Positions 36,956 through 45,760 are shown, counted from the stretch's first letter. The stretch is 64,000 bases of DNA from Planomicrobium sp. CPCC 101110 (GCF_007859395.1 NZ_VOHD01000006.1:372001-436000); one strand, 5' to 3'. Notes: generated by a model not told the origin, from the sequence alone. Made by a program: numbers and translations.

Positions 36956-37516
36956 TTGTTCCGCTATCAGATTTTCCAATTCAGTGACGATATCGTCCAC
37001 CGGAACGTTTTGGTAGCCGTCGTAATTTGCACGGACAACCCCTTCTTTGTCGACCAGGTAGAACGTCGTTCCATGAATCACCTGATCGCTGTTGGGATCG
37101 TCTTTGATGAATGTGTTGAAATTGTCTTTTGCAAACTGCGCTATTTCTTCCTGCCCGTAACCCGTCAGCAAGCTCCACTTTGATTCATCCGGTACAGAGA
37201 AGTTTGCCAAGTATTCCTGCATTTTTTCCGGTGTGTCCGCTTTCGGATCGACGCTGAATGCTATGATTTTATAGTCTTCGATTCCTTGTTTCACCAATTC
37301 TTCCTGGATGGACGCCATATTGAAGGTCATTGGCGGACAAACCGTTTCACAATTGGTGAAGACGAATGTCGCAAGCCATGGCGTCCCTTTCAGACTTTCC
37401 GCTGAAACGGTTTCCCCTCTATGGCTTGTATATGAAAATTTCTCAATACTGCTGCTGCCGCACGCTGATAGGATCAAGACCAGCCCCAGCACAAGTGCCG
37501 CTAATTTTCGTTCCAT
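36953..37516 (-). CDS. SCO1/SenC-family copper-binding lipoprotein
   Basis: A 187-residue lipoprotein: signal peptide with lipobox (LVLILSAC, modified Cys at about 19), then a thioredoxin-like SCO domain. The copper-site cysteines are in FTNCETVCPP (CxxxC) and the third ligand in SDQVIHGTTFYLVD (His). SCO proteins deliver copper to the CuA site of cytochrome c oxidase or act as thiol reductases at the outer face of the membrane. The gene is alone; its start overlaps no neighbour. Confidence 0.92.
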   Translation of the reverse strand: MERKLAALVLGLVLILSACGSSSIEKFSYTSHRGETVSAESLKGTPWLATFVFTNCETVCPPMTFNMASIQEELVKQGIEDYKIIAFSVDPKADTPEKMQEYLANFSVPDESKWSLLTGYGQEEIAQFAKDNFNTFIKDDPNSDQVIHGTTFYLVDKEGVVRANYDGYQNVPVDDIVTELENLIAEQ

Positions 37517-37615
37517 GCTGTCGCCTCCACTCTTCCGTAGCCTTAATGTTATCGAAACGGGCGCTTGAAGACAACATGGAAAGGGCTGTCTTTGTCACAA
37601 ATCTGTGAAACCGGG

Positions 37616-37741
37616 CTATATTCTCAGCCCGACGAGTGCTTCGTGAATGGCAACAAGCTTCGTTTCGACCCGGTGCATCAAGTAAAACGACACAAACATC
37701 GGGAATCCCACTTCCTGGACCAATCGCATCCATTCATCCAT
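37616..37741 (-). CDS. YvrJ-family small protein
   Basis: A 41-residue protein, MDEWMRLVQEVGFPMFVSFY then LMHRVETKLVAIHEALVGLRI. It fits the YvrJ family (EVGFPxFVxxYLxxRxExKL), with one short hydrophobic stretch (FPMFVSFYLM). The ATG at 37741 follows AGGGGGTGA six bases upstream. It is the third member, with DUF2922 and DUF1659 proteins, of a small-gene set that recurs in Bacillales without a known role. A terminator-like hairpin separates it from DUF2922, so it may be expressed at a lower level or from read-through. Confidence 0.78.
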   Translation of the reverse strand: MDEWMRLVQEVGFPMFVSFYLMHRVETKLVAIHEALVGLRI

Positions 37742-37759
37742 CCTGTTCACCCCCTATCC

Positions 37760-37795
37760 AAAAAAGCTCTCCCAATTCAGGAGAGCCCGCTTTTT
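37760..37795 (-). terminator. terminator or attenuator between DUF2922 and YvrJ
   Basis: Minus strand GCTCTCC-TGAATT-GGGAGAGC then TTTTTT. It follows the DUF2922 stop directly and lies 20 bases before the YvrJ start. Confidence 0.8.
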
Positions 37796-38011
37796 CTACA
37801 ATTCGTACTCCACAACATTCCGCTCTATGATGCGCGCCCCTTTGGCTAAGGCAAATTGGGACCCTTCCACTTCAAAGATGTTTTGCGTGAGGATTGTCTG
37901 CATGCCCGCCGATAATTCTGACGCTGTGACACCTTCTCTCGGTTCTTCTACAGACAGCGTGACCGCTTTTCCTGCAGCTGTTTCAAAAATCAATTCCAAC
38001 GTTTTTGCCAT
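37796..38011 (-). CDS. DUF2922 family protein
   Basis: A 71-residue soluble protein, MAKTLELIFETAAGKAVTLS ... VEGSQFALAKGARIIERNVVEYEL. It matches the DUF2922 pattern of a short beta-strand-rich protein beginning KxLxLxFxTxxGK. The function is unknown. AAGGGGGAA precedes the ATG. It follows DUF1659 by 24 bases, in one operon. Confidence 0.82.
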   Translation of the reverse strand: MAKTLELIFETAAGKAVTLSVEEPREGVTASELSAGMQTILTQNIFEVEGSQFALAKGARIIERNVVEYEL

Positions 38012-38035
38012 TCCTTATTCCCCCTTTGTCAGCCC

Positions 38036-38254
38036 TTACGCATAGATCGTTTCGTCTTGCTGTTTCTCCAAGAACATTAACGGCTTTGTGCCAAAGCTCC
38101 CCAATACACGGGCCACTTCAAAAATGGCGTCCGCTCCAGCTGCTTCCGTAACGTTTTGGTACACTTTCACTTTCTTTTTCGGTTTGCCGCTCTCATCCAG
38201 GCCGTTATCAAACGTCAGGCGGATGTTTGCGCTTTTGAAATCGCTGTTTGCCAT
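38036..38254 (-). CDS. DUF1659 family protein
   Basis: A 72-residue soluble protein with IRLTFDNGLDESGKPKKKVK and VYQNVTEAAGADAIFEVARV, the DUF1659 pattern. The function is unknown. The ATG at 38254 follows AAAGGAGGTGATC, a perfect 13-base complement to the 16S rRNA 3' end, so strong translation is expected. It is first of the DUF1659-DUF2922-YvrJ set. Confidence 0.82.
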   Translation of the reverse strand: MANSDFKSANIRLTFDNGLDESGKPKKKVKVYQNVTEAAGADAIFEVARVLGSFGTKPLMFLEKQQDETIYA

Positions 38255-38373
38255 GCTGATCACCTCCTTTCATTCGCTATATAGACACAAATGAAAAAAA
38301 GGGATACCTTTTTAATGAATTTATTTGGAATTGCTTTTATAATAGAAGCAAGGCAAAAATGAGGTGAAACAAC

Positions 38374-38808
38374 GTGCAACTAGATGGCTGGTTTTTATGG
38401 TTTATCCTGTTTTGGGTAGTGTTGCTTGTCGGGTCGTTTGCGATTGGCGGGTATTTTATGTTCCGGAAGTTCTTGAAATCGATGCCGAAAAAAGATGGGC
38501 TTTCTGATTTGAACTGGGAAGAATACTACGTAGATAAAACCATTCACTTATGGGGCGATGAACAAAAGGCATTATTGAACGAATTGGTGCAGCCGGTTCC
38601 GGATTTGTTCCGCCCGGTGGCCAAACAAAAAATCGCCGGCAAAATCGGCCAGATCGTCCTTAAAGAAAAAGCGAAAAAACTGCAGCATGAACACATCATC
38701 CGCGGCTATATCCAGGCAACACCGAAACGTGACCACAAGTTCCTTCGCAAAAAATTAAACGAGCTTCAAATTGATGTCACGCCATACGAACATTATTTTG
38801 AAAAGTAA
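38374..38808 (+). CDS. DUF2621 (YneK-like) membrane protein
   Basis: A 144-residue protein with one N-terminal membrane helix (WFLWFILFWVVLLVGSFAIGGYFMF, residues 6-30) and a basic cytoplasmic domain (WEEYYVDKTIHLWGDEQKALLNELVQPVP, then RGYIQATPKRDHKFLRKKL). It matches B. subtilis YneK, which also lies next to the ccd genes. The function is unknown. The start is GTG at 38374 after AGGTGA. A terminator shared with ccdC follows. Confidence 0.82.
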   Translation: MQLDGWFLWFILFWVVLLVGSFAIGGYFMFRKFLKSMPKKDGLSDLNWEEYYVDKTIHLWGDEQKALLNELVQPVPDLFRPVAKQKIAGKIGQIVLKEKAKKLQHEHIIRGYIQATPKRDHKFLRKKLNELQIDVTPYEHYFEK

Positions 38809-38847
38809 AAGCGCCGTCCCTCAACTCGGGACAGCGCTTTTTGTTTT
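38806..38847. terminator. shared convergent terminator
   Basis: AAAAGCGCcGTCCC-TCAACTC-GGGACaGCGCTTTTT, between the convergent YneK-like and ccdC genes. Confidence 0.88.
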
Positions 38848-39321
38848 ATCAGCCAGTTTTTTATATTGAAGATACATCGCAAGACGCCAAGGCACAATCA
38901 TTCCGAACGCCAATATCCAGAACATGCCACCGAGTTCCCCGACATCGACTGTTGCGCTCAGCACAATTTTGCCGATGAGGCGGACGATCAATAATCCGAT
39001 CAGAATGAAAATGAACGCTTTGGATTGCTTCAGGTAGATATCGCCATCCCTGATTTCGAATTTTGAAGTCCAAATCAATACCGCAGAAAAAATCATGCCC
39101 ACGACAAGCGCTTCAAAAATCTGCATCGGGTGCACCCGGAAAAACGGAAAAATGAACATCAAGGCACCTGTCGACATAAACAGCGGGGGTAAGACGATTT
39201 TTTTTACAGAAGCCGGTTTTTTGGCCGATTTTGTCCGCATGATCATGACGAATATCCCCATGGCCAGGGCTCCGGCAGATGTCACAACCAGCAATAGTTC
39301 CGGTGGAATCATCTCATACAT
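38821..39321 (-). CDS. ccdC: CcdC-family membrane protein
   Basis: A 166-residue membrane protein with about five helices (LLLVVTSAGALAMGIFVMIM, KIVLPPLFMSTGALMFIFPF, IFEALVVGMIFSAVLIWTSKF, AFIFILIGLLIVRLIGKIVL, GGMFWILAFGMIVPWRL). This is the CcdC (YneJ) family, linked to cytochrome c biogenesis by position next to ccdA, although not proven essential. The ATG at 39321 follows GGAGGAAGG and overlaps the thioredoxin-like gene by eight bases, so the three genes form a tight operon. Confidence 0.83.
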   Translation of the reverse strand: MYEMIPPELLLVVTSAGALAMGIFVMIMRTKSAKKPASVKKIVLPPLFMSTGALMFIFPFFRVHPMQIFEALVVGMIFSAVLIWTSKFEIRDGDIYLKQSKAFIFILIGLLIVRLIGKIVLSATVDVGELGGMFWILAFGMIVPWRLAMYLQYKKLADKTKSAVPS

Positions 39322-39637
39322 ATAAGCCTTCCTCCAATTCGTCCAACTTTTGCCGCAATTCCCCGATAGGGACAAACCGCGCAAATCGGTGGATTTCTTT
39401 TCCTTCGTGGAACAAGAGAACTACCGGGGCGGTAAACAGCAGCAAGCTGTCGGCAAGTTCCGGCAAACGGGCAGCATTTGCTGTGCAGAACGGCAAGCTG
39501 TACGCATGTTCAAAACCCTCCACTTGCGGGCTCAGCCCATCGCATACAGAGCAGTTATCGGTTTTCACAAAGAGAAGAAAAGACTCCCGGCGGCCGATCT
39601 TTTCTTGATATTCTTGCATCAATTCAATGCTATTCAT
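39314..39637 (-). CDS. thioredoxin-like protein
   Basis: A 107-residue thioredoxin-fold protein with a CxxC redox centre in FVKTDNCSVCDGLSPQVEGF (about residues 27-46) and the cis-proline strand FTAPVVLLFHEGKEIHRF. There is no signal peptide, so it acts in the cytoplasm. It sits between ccdA and ccdC. In B. subtilis that place is taken by a response-regulator-like protein (YneI/CcdB), so this is a different partner; it could pass electrons to CcdA (inference). The ATG at 39637 has AGGTGG upstream. Confidence 0.83.
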   Translation of the reverse strand: MNSIELMQEYQEKIGRRESFLLFVKTDNCSVCDGLSPQVEGFEHAYSLPFCTANAARLPELADSLLLFTAPVVLLFHEGKEIHRFARFVPIGELRQKLDELEEGLYV

Positions 39638-39660
39638 AGCTACCACCTGCTTTTTGTCTA

Positions 39661-40371
39661 TTAAAACCCTTGGAAATCACCGAATAACGGGCTCAGAACA
39701 CGGATCAAGTACGTCATGCCGTTGAAAAACAGCAAAACGCCGACAGCGATCATGACATAGCCGCCTGCATTCATGATCGCTTTGTTATGCTTGCGGAGCC
39801 AGCCCATCCGGGTAACGAAAAACGATAAGACGAAAAATGGAATTGCAAACCCAAGAACGTATGCGAGCATATACCAAACGCCGGATCCCGGGTTAGCCGC
39901 AGCAAGCGTGTAAATTGCTGCTGTAATCGGCCCCGTACAAGGCGTCCAGCCAGCAGCGAATGCCACACCGATGACAAACGTTCCAAAAAATCCCGTTGGC
40001 CGGTTTTTGAACGAAAACTTCCGGTCTTGCATCAAGAACTTCGGTGTAAAGACGCCAACGATCATCAGCCCGAAAAAGACGATGAAAATAGCGCCGACTT
40101 GGCGGATCAAATCATCATAACGAAGGAACCATTCATAAAAGAAAGAAGTACTGAATCCGAGTGCGATAAAGATGGATGAAAAGCCGAGCAAGAAAAAGAG
40201 CGTGTGGAACATGCCTCTTTTTTGCATGACCCCTCTTTCGTTTTTGATCTCATCGATTGTCATTCCGGTGATATAAGATAAAAATGCCGGGTACAGCGGC
40301 AACGTACAAGGCGAGACAAAGCTCAAAAACCCTGCGCCAAACGCTAAAAACAAATTGATATCTGTTGCCAC
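39661..40371 (-). CDS. ccdA: cytochrome c biogenesis membrane protein CcdA
   Basis: A 236-residue protein with six membrane helices that moves reducing equivalents from cytoplasmic thioredoxin to thiol-disulfide proteins outside the membrane, for haem attachment to apocytochrome c. The two conserved redox cysteines are in [19 protein letters not shown] (helix 1) and [15 protein letters not shown] (helix 4). The start is a GTG at 40371, with AAGGAG eight bases before it; a GTG nine bases further upstream touches the ribosome site. It is first of ccdA - thioredoxin-like - ccdC. Confidence 0.94.
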   Translation of the reverse strand: MATDINLFLAFGAGFLSFVSPCTLPLYPAFLSYITGMTIDEIKNERGVMQKRGMFHTLFFLLGFSSIFIALGFSTSFFYEWFLRYDDLIRQVGAIFIVFFGLMIVGVFTPKFLMQDRKFSFKNRPTGFFGTFVIGVAFAAGWTPCTGPITAAIYTLAAANPGSGVWYMLAYVLGFAIPFFVLSFFVTRMGWLRKHNKAIMNAGGYVMIAVGVLLFFNGMTYLIRVLSPLFGDFQGF

Positions 40372-40590
40372 AATTGTCACTCCTTCTACATGCTCCCCCT
40401 ATCTTACCAAAAACAGCGCCCGAACACTGCCCTTTAGATTGTGAATTCTTTATGACACCTGGCTTTGCTCCGCTTCTTTCTTGCTGCTGATTTTGTTTTT
40501 ATTTAATTTCCTTATGTAAATAAATACATTTATTTCTTTTGACCTTCTTGCCGCCCTTCTCCCTTCTCCTGCACGTTCAATCACTTTACC

Positions 40591-40624
40591 AATAAAAAAG
40601 GAAGGCCGCAGCCATCCTCTTTTA
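40591..40624 (-). terminator. terminator of the ABC exporter operon
   Basis: Minus strand AGGA-T-GGC-TGCG-GCC-T-TCCT followed by TTTTTATT, overlapping the stop of the gene at 40622. Confidence 0.75.
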
Positions 40625-42391
40625 CTCCACTATTCCGTTTTGCAGCAAATACATCTTATGGTACAGCCCGCGTTTCAAGAGCAGCTGCTGATGCGTTCCA
40701 CGCTCGACAATTTCGCCGTGGTGCAGCACCAAAATCAATTCTGCATCCTGTATCGTGCTTAGCCGGTGGGCAATCGCGATTGTTGTGCGGCCCCGCCGCA
40801 TTTTTTCCAGGCTCGTCTGGATCGCCACTTCCGTTTCCGTATCGATGTTTGCAGTCGCTTCATCCAGCACCAGGATTTTCGGATCGGTCGCCATCGTACG
40901 CGCGAACGCAACAAGCTGGCGCTGGCCGCTTGAAAATGTCGATCCGCGTTCGGTGACCGCTTGCCCGTAAGCGGCCGGCAGCGCTTCGATAAACCGGTCC
41001 GCCTGTACGAATTCAGCTGCCGAACGGACATCCCGGTCAGTCATGGAACGGTTGTGCAGGCGGATATTGCTGTCGATCGTGCCGTAAAACAAGAACGGAT
41101 CCTGCAGCACAAGCCCCATTTTTGAACGCAGTTCCCTTGCGCTATAGCTCTTCACTGACTTGCCGTCGATCAAGATATCGCCGTTTGTGAATTCATAGAA
41201 ACGCATAAGCAAATTGATGATGGAACTTTTTCCGCTTCCCGTATGCCCGACAAGCGCCACCGTCTGGCCTGGTTCCGCCGTGAACGATATGTTTTTCAAA
41301 ACGTCGTTTCTGCCATCATAAGAAAACGTCACATTGCGGAATTCGATTTTTCCAGACCCGATCGTCCCAAGCCCATTTTCCTGGCGCGGCGCCAGATCTT
41401 CTTCATCAAGCAGCGCGAAAACGCGGGAAGCTGCGACAATCGCTTGCTGGAAAATCGACAGCCGCTGCATCACTTGGCCGATCGGTTCGAAAAAGCGGTC
41501 CACATAAGTGACAAACGCATAAATCACGCCGACTTCCACAGTGCTCGAAAACGATGTGATGCCAAAATAGCTGAGCAGCAGGATGAGGGCAAATGCATAG
41601 ACGATATCGATTGCCGGACGCAGCAGCAAGCCGTCGAGTTTGATGTTGCGCCGCCCGGCAAGCCAATGCTTGTCGTTGATTTCATTGAATTCGTCCTGCA
41701 GCCGCTGTTCCTGGCCAAATGCCTGGATCATTCCCATTCCTTGGATCGACTCCGATAACTTGGCGTTGAGCTGGCCGAGCCGCTCGCGCAGGTCCTGGTA
41801 AAAGACCGAACTGTATTTGCGGTACAAATACATGATGCCGAACAGGAGCGGCAGGAGCACCAGTGTCATAAGCGCCAATTGGACGTTCAAAAAGAACATC
41901 GCGATATAGACGCCGACGATCAAAAATGCGCTTTGGATAAATCCGATCAACACGCTGACAAACATTTCCTTGATGGCTTCGGTATCATTGGTGACTCGCG
42001 ACACGATGCTGCCGGCAGGTGTTTTGTCGAAATAGCGCATGCCCAGGTTCTGGACTTTCGTGAACACATCGATGCGCATCTGCTGGATGATTTTCAGTGC
42101 GGCTTCCTGGAACTTCAACAGCTGGAAATAGCTTATGATGACATTGCTCACTTGGATAAACAAATAACCGAGCGCCAGGCCGGCTACCGGACCTGTCGGG
42201 AAAGTTCCGGGCGTCAAATAATCATCGATGAACGTTTTGATGAGCATCGGGCCGAGGACGTCCCCGAGGACCGTCAGCGCAAGCAGTCCGAGCGCCAAAA
42301 ACACCATTTTCTTATGCGGCACCAAATAGCGCATCAGCCGCTTGAAAACAAGCCACTGGGCTTTTCCGGTCAATACTTTTTGTTCTTCCAT
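40622..42391 (-). CDS. heterodimeric ABC multidrug exporter subunit (BmrD/YheH-like)
   Basis: A 589-residue exporter half: six membrane helices (about residues 20-320) and an ATPase domain. Walker A is GHTGSGKSS, the Q-loop VLQDPFLFYGT, and Walker B ILVLDEATANID, with the catalytic Glu present. The signature is FSSGQRQL instead of LSGGQ. Its partner has the opposite pattern, which marks a heterodimer with one working and one degenerate ATP site, like B. subtilis BmrCD. The ATG at 42391 shares a base with the partner's stop (TGATG); GGAGGCG lies inside the end of that gene. Multidrug or lipid export is inferred. Confidence 0.9.
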   Translation of the reverse strand: MEEQKVLTGKAQWLVFKRLMRYLVPHKKMVFLALGLLALTVLGDVLGPMLIKTFIDDYLTPGTFPTGPVAGLALGYLFIQVSNVIISYFQLLKFQEAALKIIQQMRIDVFTKVQNLGMRYFDKTPAGSIVSRVTNDTEAIKEMFVSVLIGFIQSAFLIVGVYIAMFFLNVQLALMTLVLLPLLFGIMYLYRKYSSVFYQDLRERLGQLNAKLSESIQGMGMIQAFGQEQRLQDEFNEINDKHWLAGRRNIKLDGLLLRPAIDIVYAFALILLLSYFGITSFSSTVEVGVIYAFVTYVDRFFEPIGQVMQRLSIFQQAIVAASRVFALLDEEDLAPRQENGLGTIGSGKIEFRNVTFSYDGRNDVLKNISFTAEPGQTVALVGHTGSGKSSIINLLMRFYEFTNGDILIDGKSVKSYSARELRSKMGLVLQDPFLFYGTIDSNIRLHNRSMTDRDVRSAAEFVQADRFIEALPAAYGQAVTERGSTFSSGQRQLVAFARTMATDPKILVLDEATANIDTETEVAIQTSLEKMRRGRTTIAIAHRLSTIQDAELILVLHHGEIVERGTHQQLLLKRGLYHKMYLLQNGIVE

Positions 42392-44145
42392 CACGCTTCG
42401 CCTCCTTGCTCGACGAGCGCTTCGAGCTGCTGCAGTTGGTACATCTCGTAATAACGCCCTTTCCGCTCCAATAACGCTTCATGTGTACCGATTTCGGCGA
42501 TAGAGCCCTCGTGCATGACCAGAATCTGGTGGGCATGCTGGATGGCGCTCAGTCGGTGCGACGTGATGATTGTCGTTTCGCCGGTCCGGGTTTGTTTCAA
42601 ACTGGCCAATATGGCTTCTTCTGTTTTTGCATCGACCGCCGATAAGGAATCATCCAAAATCAGCAGTTCCGGCTGCATCATGAGCGCCCGCGCGATGGAA
42701 ATCCGCTGTTTTTGGCCGCCTGATAAGGATACGCCGCGCTCACCGACCACCGTGTTATAGCCATCGGCAAAATTCAAGATGTCTTCATGGATATGGGCGA
42801 GCTTCGCCGCTTGCACCACTTCTTCCATTGCAGCGTCCGGCTTTGCGAATGCGATATTGCCGGCTATGGTTGTCGAAAACAAGAAATGGTCCTGCGGCAC
42901 ATAGCCGATCGCTTCGCGCAGCCTCTGCTTCTTGTAATCCTGGATCGGCACGCTGCCGAAGGTGATTTCCCCATCATAACCTTCAAATTCCCGCAGCAGC
43001 AGCCGCAGGATGGCTGATTTGCCGGATCCGGTTTTTCCGGCGATGCCCAGCGTTTCGCCGCGCTTCAGCATGAAATGGACATCGCGGAGCGCTGCCCGCT
43101 CGTCTTCCGGAAACCCGAATTTCTCGATGGAAACGACGATATTGCCTTCCGGGCGCTCGTCAAGGGCTTTTTCCCGGTCATCGATATCCACCGGCTCTGC
43201 AAGCAGGGAGCGGATCCGGTCATAGGACGCCCGCCCGCGTTCGACGATATTGAAGAGCCAGCCAAAAGCGAGCATCGGCCAAACGAGCAAGCCAAGGTAC
43301 GCGGTGAACGCCACCAAATCACCGATGGTCATGTCGCCTCTTGTGACAAAGTACGAACCGAAGCCGATCGTCAGGAAGTAACAGATTCCGATGATGGCAG
43401 AAATCGTCGGATCAAACAGTGAATCAACGCGGGCAACACGGATATTTTCTTCGACGACTTTGCCGGACAGGCGCTGGAAATCTTCAATATCCTCCTGTTC
43501 CTGGCCGAACGTCTTGATAACTTTCATCCCGGAGATGCTTTCCTGGGTTTTATCATTCAAGCCCGAAAAGGATTCCTGGGCTTTATGGAATCGCTCATGA
43601 AGAAGCTTCCCATAGTAATTGGTCAGAAACGCCATCAGCGGCATCGGCAGCAGGACGATCAGCGTCAGTTTCCAGTTGATGGTCAGTGCCATGGCGGCAA
43701 TGACAAAACCGCCTGTCGCAAACGAATCCACCAGCGTCAAAACGCCGGGGCCCGCTGTTTGCTGCACCGCCTGCAAGTCGTTCGTGGCGTGCGCCATCAA
43801 GTCGCCCACCCGGCGTTTCTGGTAAAATGCCGGGGACATCCGCGTCAGATGGTCGAACAATTGCTTGCGCAGATTGCGGGCCAGCAGGACCGATGAGCCG
43901 AAAATCATCTGGCGCCAAGCATAGCGGAGGACGTACATCGCGGCAGCGGCGGCACCCAACAGCCCGAGCCACTTCATCAAAAAACCCGGGGTCAACGAGC
44001 CGCGGCTGATTTCATCGACGACAAAACCGATGATCCGAGGCGGCAGCACGCCTAGAAAAGCCACGGCCAGCAACATCAGCACGCCGATCCCGTACTGCTT
44101 TTTCCGCTCTTTAAAAAACCAACCCAATTCCAAAAATACGCGCAT
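42391..44145 (-). CDS. heterodimeric ABC multidrug exporter subunit (BmrC/YheI-like)
   Basis: A 584-residue exporter half beginning MRVFLELGWFFKERKKQYGI, the YheI-type start, with six helices and an ATPase domain. Walker A is GKTGSGKSA, the signature VSLSGGQKQR is canonical, but Walker B is LLILDDSLSAVD, with Asp replacing the catalytic Glu, as in BmrC. This is the degenerate-site subunit. Its upstream region (44146-44244) contains an extended -10 (TGGTAAAAT on the minus strand). There is no room for a bmrB-type leader peptide, so drug-induced translation attenuation as in B. subtilis is not supported here. Confidence 0.9.
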   Translation of the reverse strand: MRVFLELGWFFKERKKQYGIGVLMLLAVAFLGVLPPRIIGFVVDEISRGSLTPGFLMKWLGLLGAAAAAMYVLRYAWRQMIFGSSVLLARNLRKQLFDHLTRMSPAFYQKRRVGDLMAHATNDLQAVQQTAGPGVLTLVDSFATGGFVIAAMALTINWKLTLIVLLPMPLMAFLTNYYGKLLHERFHKAQESFSGLNDKTQESISGMKVIKTFGQEQEDIEDFQRLSGKVVEENIRVARVDSLFDPTISAIIGICYFLTIGFGSYFVTRGDMTIGDLVAFTAYLGLLVWPMLAFGWLFNIVERGRASYDRIRSLLAEPVDIDDREKALDERPEGNIVVSIEKFGFPEDERAALRDVHFMLKRGETLGIAGKTGSGKSAILRLLLREFEGYDGEITFGSVPIQDYKKQRLREAIGYVPQDHFLFSTTIAGNIAFAKPDAAMEEVVQAAKLAHIHEDILNFADGYNTVVGERGVSLSGGQKQRISIARALMMQPELLILDDSLSAVDAKTEEAILASLKQTRTGETTIITSHRLSAIQHAHQILVMHEGSIAEIGTHEALLERKGRYYEMYQLQQLEALVEQGGEA

Positions 44146-44244
44146 AGCTCCGTTCCCCTTGCTGTAGTGTATGTATTTCTTTCTGTTTTATTTTACCAAA
44201 CATCATTCTATGTAAAAAGAAAATAATTCGAGTTTTGAAATAAA

Positions 44245-45525
44245 TCAGTCTTCTGGCGGAAGGCGGACCTTCCCTGATTTATGGCCGCCGATCAGATTGG
44301 CGCGTTCGCGGGCAGTCCCCGCCTCCGTATAGGAGACCGCACGGAGCACGGCGGTCGATCCATATTTGTCGCGCAGCGCGTCCATAGCCGCGCCAAGCTT
44401 CCGGATTTGCCATTTTCGCTGCTCGAACAAACTGAGCTGCATGCTCGTTTCGTCTTCGAGTTTCGACAAAGAAATGGCCAGCTTTCTCGCTGCCCGGCCG
44501 TCGTAAAATTCCGCAAGCAGCTCTTTGCAGACCATGTAGACTTTCATGGTATCGTTTGTTGCTTCGTCAATCGTCCGCGACCGCTGGAATCCGCCGCCAA
44601 ATGCATGCATGCTGTAGCCGACCGACAGCGAGACGGTCCGCCCCGCTTTTCCGGCATTGCGTGCGCGCCGTGCCACATCTTCGGCCATCTCGAGCAGGAC
44701 CGTCAGAATTTCCTCTGCACCCGTGTAATCGCGGTAGAGCATCTGCCCTTTGCCGAAGCTTTCCTGCCCTTCCACCAAGGTGGAGCCGAGTTCCGAAAGG
44801 TCGATGCCCCAGGCATGGTGGTACAGCTGGTTGCCAAGAATACCGAACGTCTCCTCCAGCCGGGCCAAATCGCTTCTCGCCAAATCGCCGACCGAAAAGA
44901 TCCCCATGCTGTTCAAGGTTTTCTCCAAGCGCGAACCGATGCCCCACATCTTGCTGAGCGGCGCCACCGGCCATAGTTTTTTCGGAACATCGCTGTACGT
45001 CCATTCGGCAAATCCCGTCTTTTTGGCGTCAAGGTCAAGCGCCAGCTTAGCCAGCAGCATGTTCGGTCCCAAGCCGATTGCGGAAGGCAAGGAGAACTGC
45101 CGGACGATGTCATCCTGAAGATGGGAAATGATTGCTCTTGGCGCTCCCCAAATTTTCTCAGTTCCACTCAGGTCGACAAAACTTTCGTCGATGCTGTATA
45201 CATGGATCGCTTCTGCCGGCACATACTCCCGCAGCAGGCGGGTAATTTCTATGGACACCCGCATGAAAAAGTCCATCTTCGGCTCGATTTTCAAGATGCG
45301 GGGGTCATCCGGAATTTCAAAAAGGCGAGTGCCTGTGCGGACGCCGAATTCTTTCTTCAGCACCGGGGATGCCGCGAGAACCACACTGCCTTTTTGTTCC
45401 TGGTTGCCGATGACTGCGATGCAAGCTTCCAGCGGATCAAGCCCCAAGTCAACCGCTGCGCAGCTTGCATAAAAGCTGCGCATGTCCAAACAGATAATGG
45501 GCCGTTCTTCCAATCCTTCATACAT
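44245..45525 (-). CDS. Y-family DNA polymerase (UmuC/YqjW-like)
   Basis: A 426-residue translesion polymerase. Catalytic motifs: CLDMRSFYASCAA (first metal Asp), and VYSIDESFVDLS with the Asp-Glu pair. Thumb/finger motifs include SAIGLGPNMLLAKLALDLDAKK and MWGIGSRLEKTLNSMGI (helix-hairpin-helix). The beta-clamp motif is QLSLF near residue 370. The family (YqjW/UvrX) is SOS-induced in B. subtilis, and a LexA box lies upstream at 45570. No UmuD-like partner is adjacent. The start follows AGGAGGAAGC. Confidence 0.9.
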   Translation of the reverse strand: MYEGLEERPIICLDMRSFYASCAAVDLGLDPLEACIAVIGNQEQKGSVVLAASPVLKKEFGVRTGTRLFEIPDDPRILKIEPKMDFFMRVSIEITRLLREYVPAEAIHVYSIDESFVDLSGTEKIWGAPRAIISHLQDDIVRQFSLPSAIGLGPNMLLAKLALDLDAKKTGFAEWTYSDVPKKLWPVAPLSKMWGIGSRLEKTLNSMGIFSVGDLARSDLARLEETFGILGNQLYHHAWGIDLSELGSTLVEGQESFGKGQMLYRDYTGAEEILTVLLEMAEDVARRARNAGKAGRTVSLSVGYSMHAFGGGFQRSRTIDEATNDTMKVYMVCKELLAEFYDGRAARKLAISLSKLEDETSMQLSLFEQRKWQIRKLGAAMDALRDKYGSTAVLRAVSYTEAGTARERANLIGGHKSGKVRLPPED

Positions 45526-45569
45526 AATGCTTCCTCCTCACCCATTGATCCGTCTTACATAAGGATATA

Positions 45570-45583
45570 CGAACACCTGTTCT
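45570..45583 (-). promoter_or_regulatory. LexA (SOS) box of the Y-family polymerase
   Basis: CGAACACCTGTTCT reads on the plus strand; the Bacillus consensus is CGAAC-N4-GTTCG, so 9 of 10 fixed positions match. It lies 45 bases upstream of the start codon, within the promoter region. Confidence 0.8.
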
Positions 45584-45681
45584 TAATCAATAACCGCTTT
45601 TGCAGCCCATCAAACATTGGCGGGTTTTCAACAAAGCCGCAGATTCCTACGATAAAAAGCCGGTCTTCCGTTGAAGACAGC

Positions 45682-45713
45682 AAAAAGCCGGATGCTTTTA
45701 CACATCCGGCCTT
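45682..45713 (-). terminator. terminator of the PAP2 gene
   Basis: Minus strand GCCGGATG-TGTAAAAG-CATCCGGC then TTTTT, 48 bases past the phosphatase stop. Confidence 0.85.
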
Positions 45714-45760
45714 CCAAGTATTTGAATTGCCGTTCCTCCCGCTTTTTGTGGAATGGGCGG

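Noticed and set aside
44146-44244. A bmrB-like leader peptide before the ABC exporter
   Set aside because: No short frame with a ribosome site and no terminator/anti-terminator pair fits in the 99 bases.
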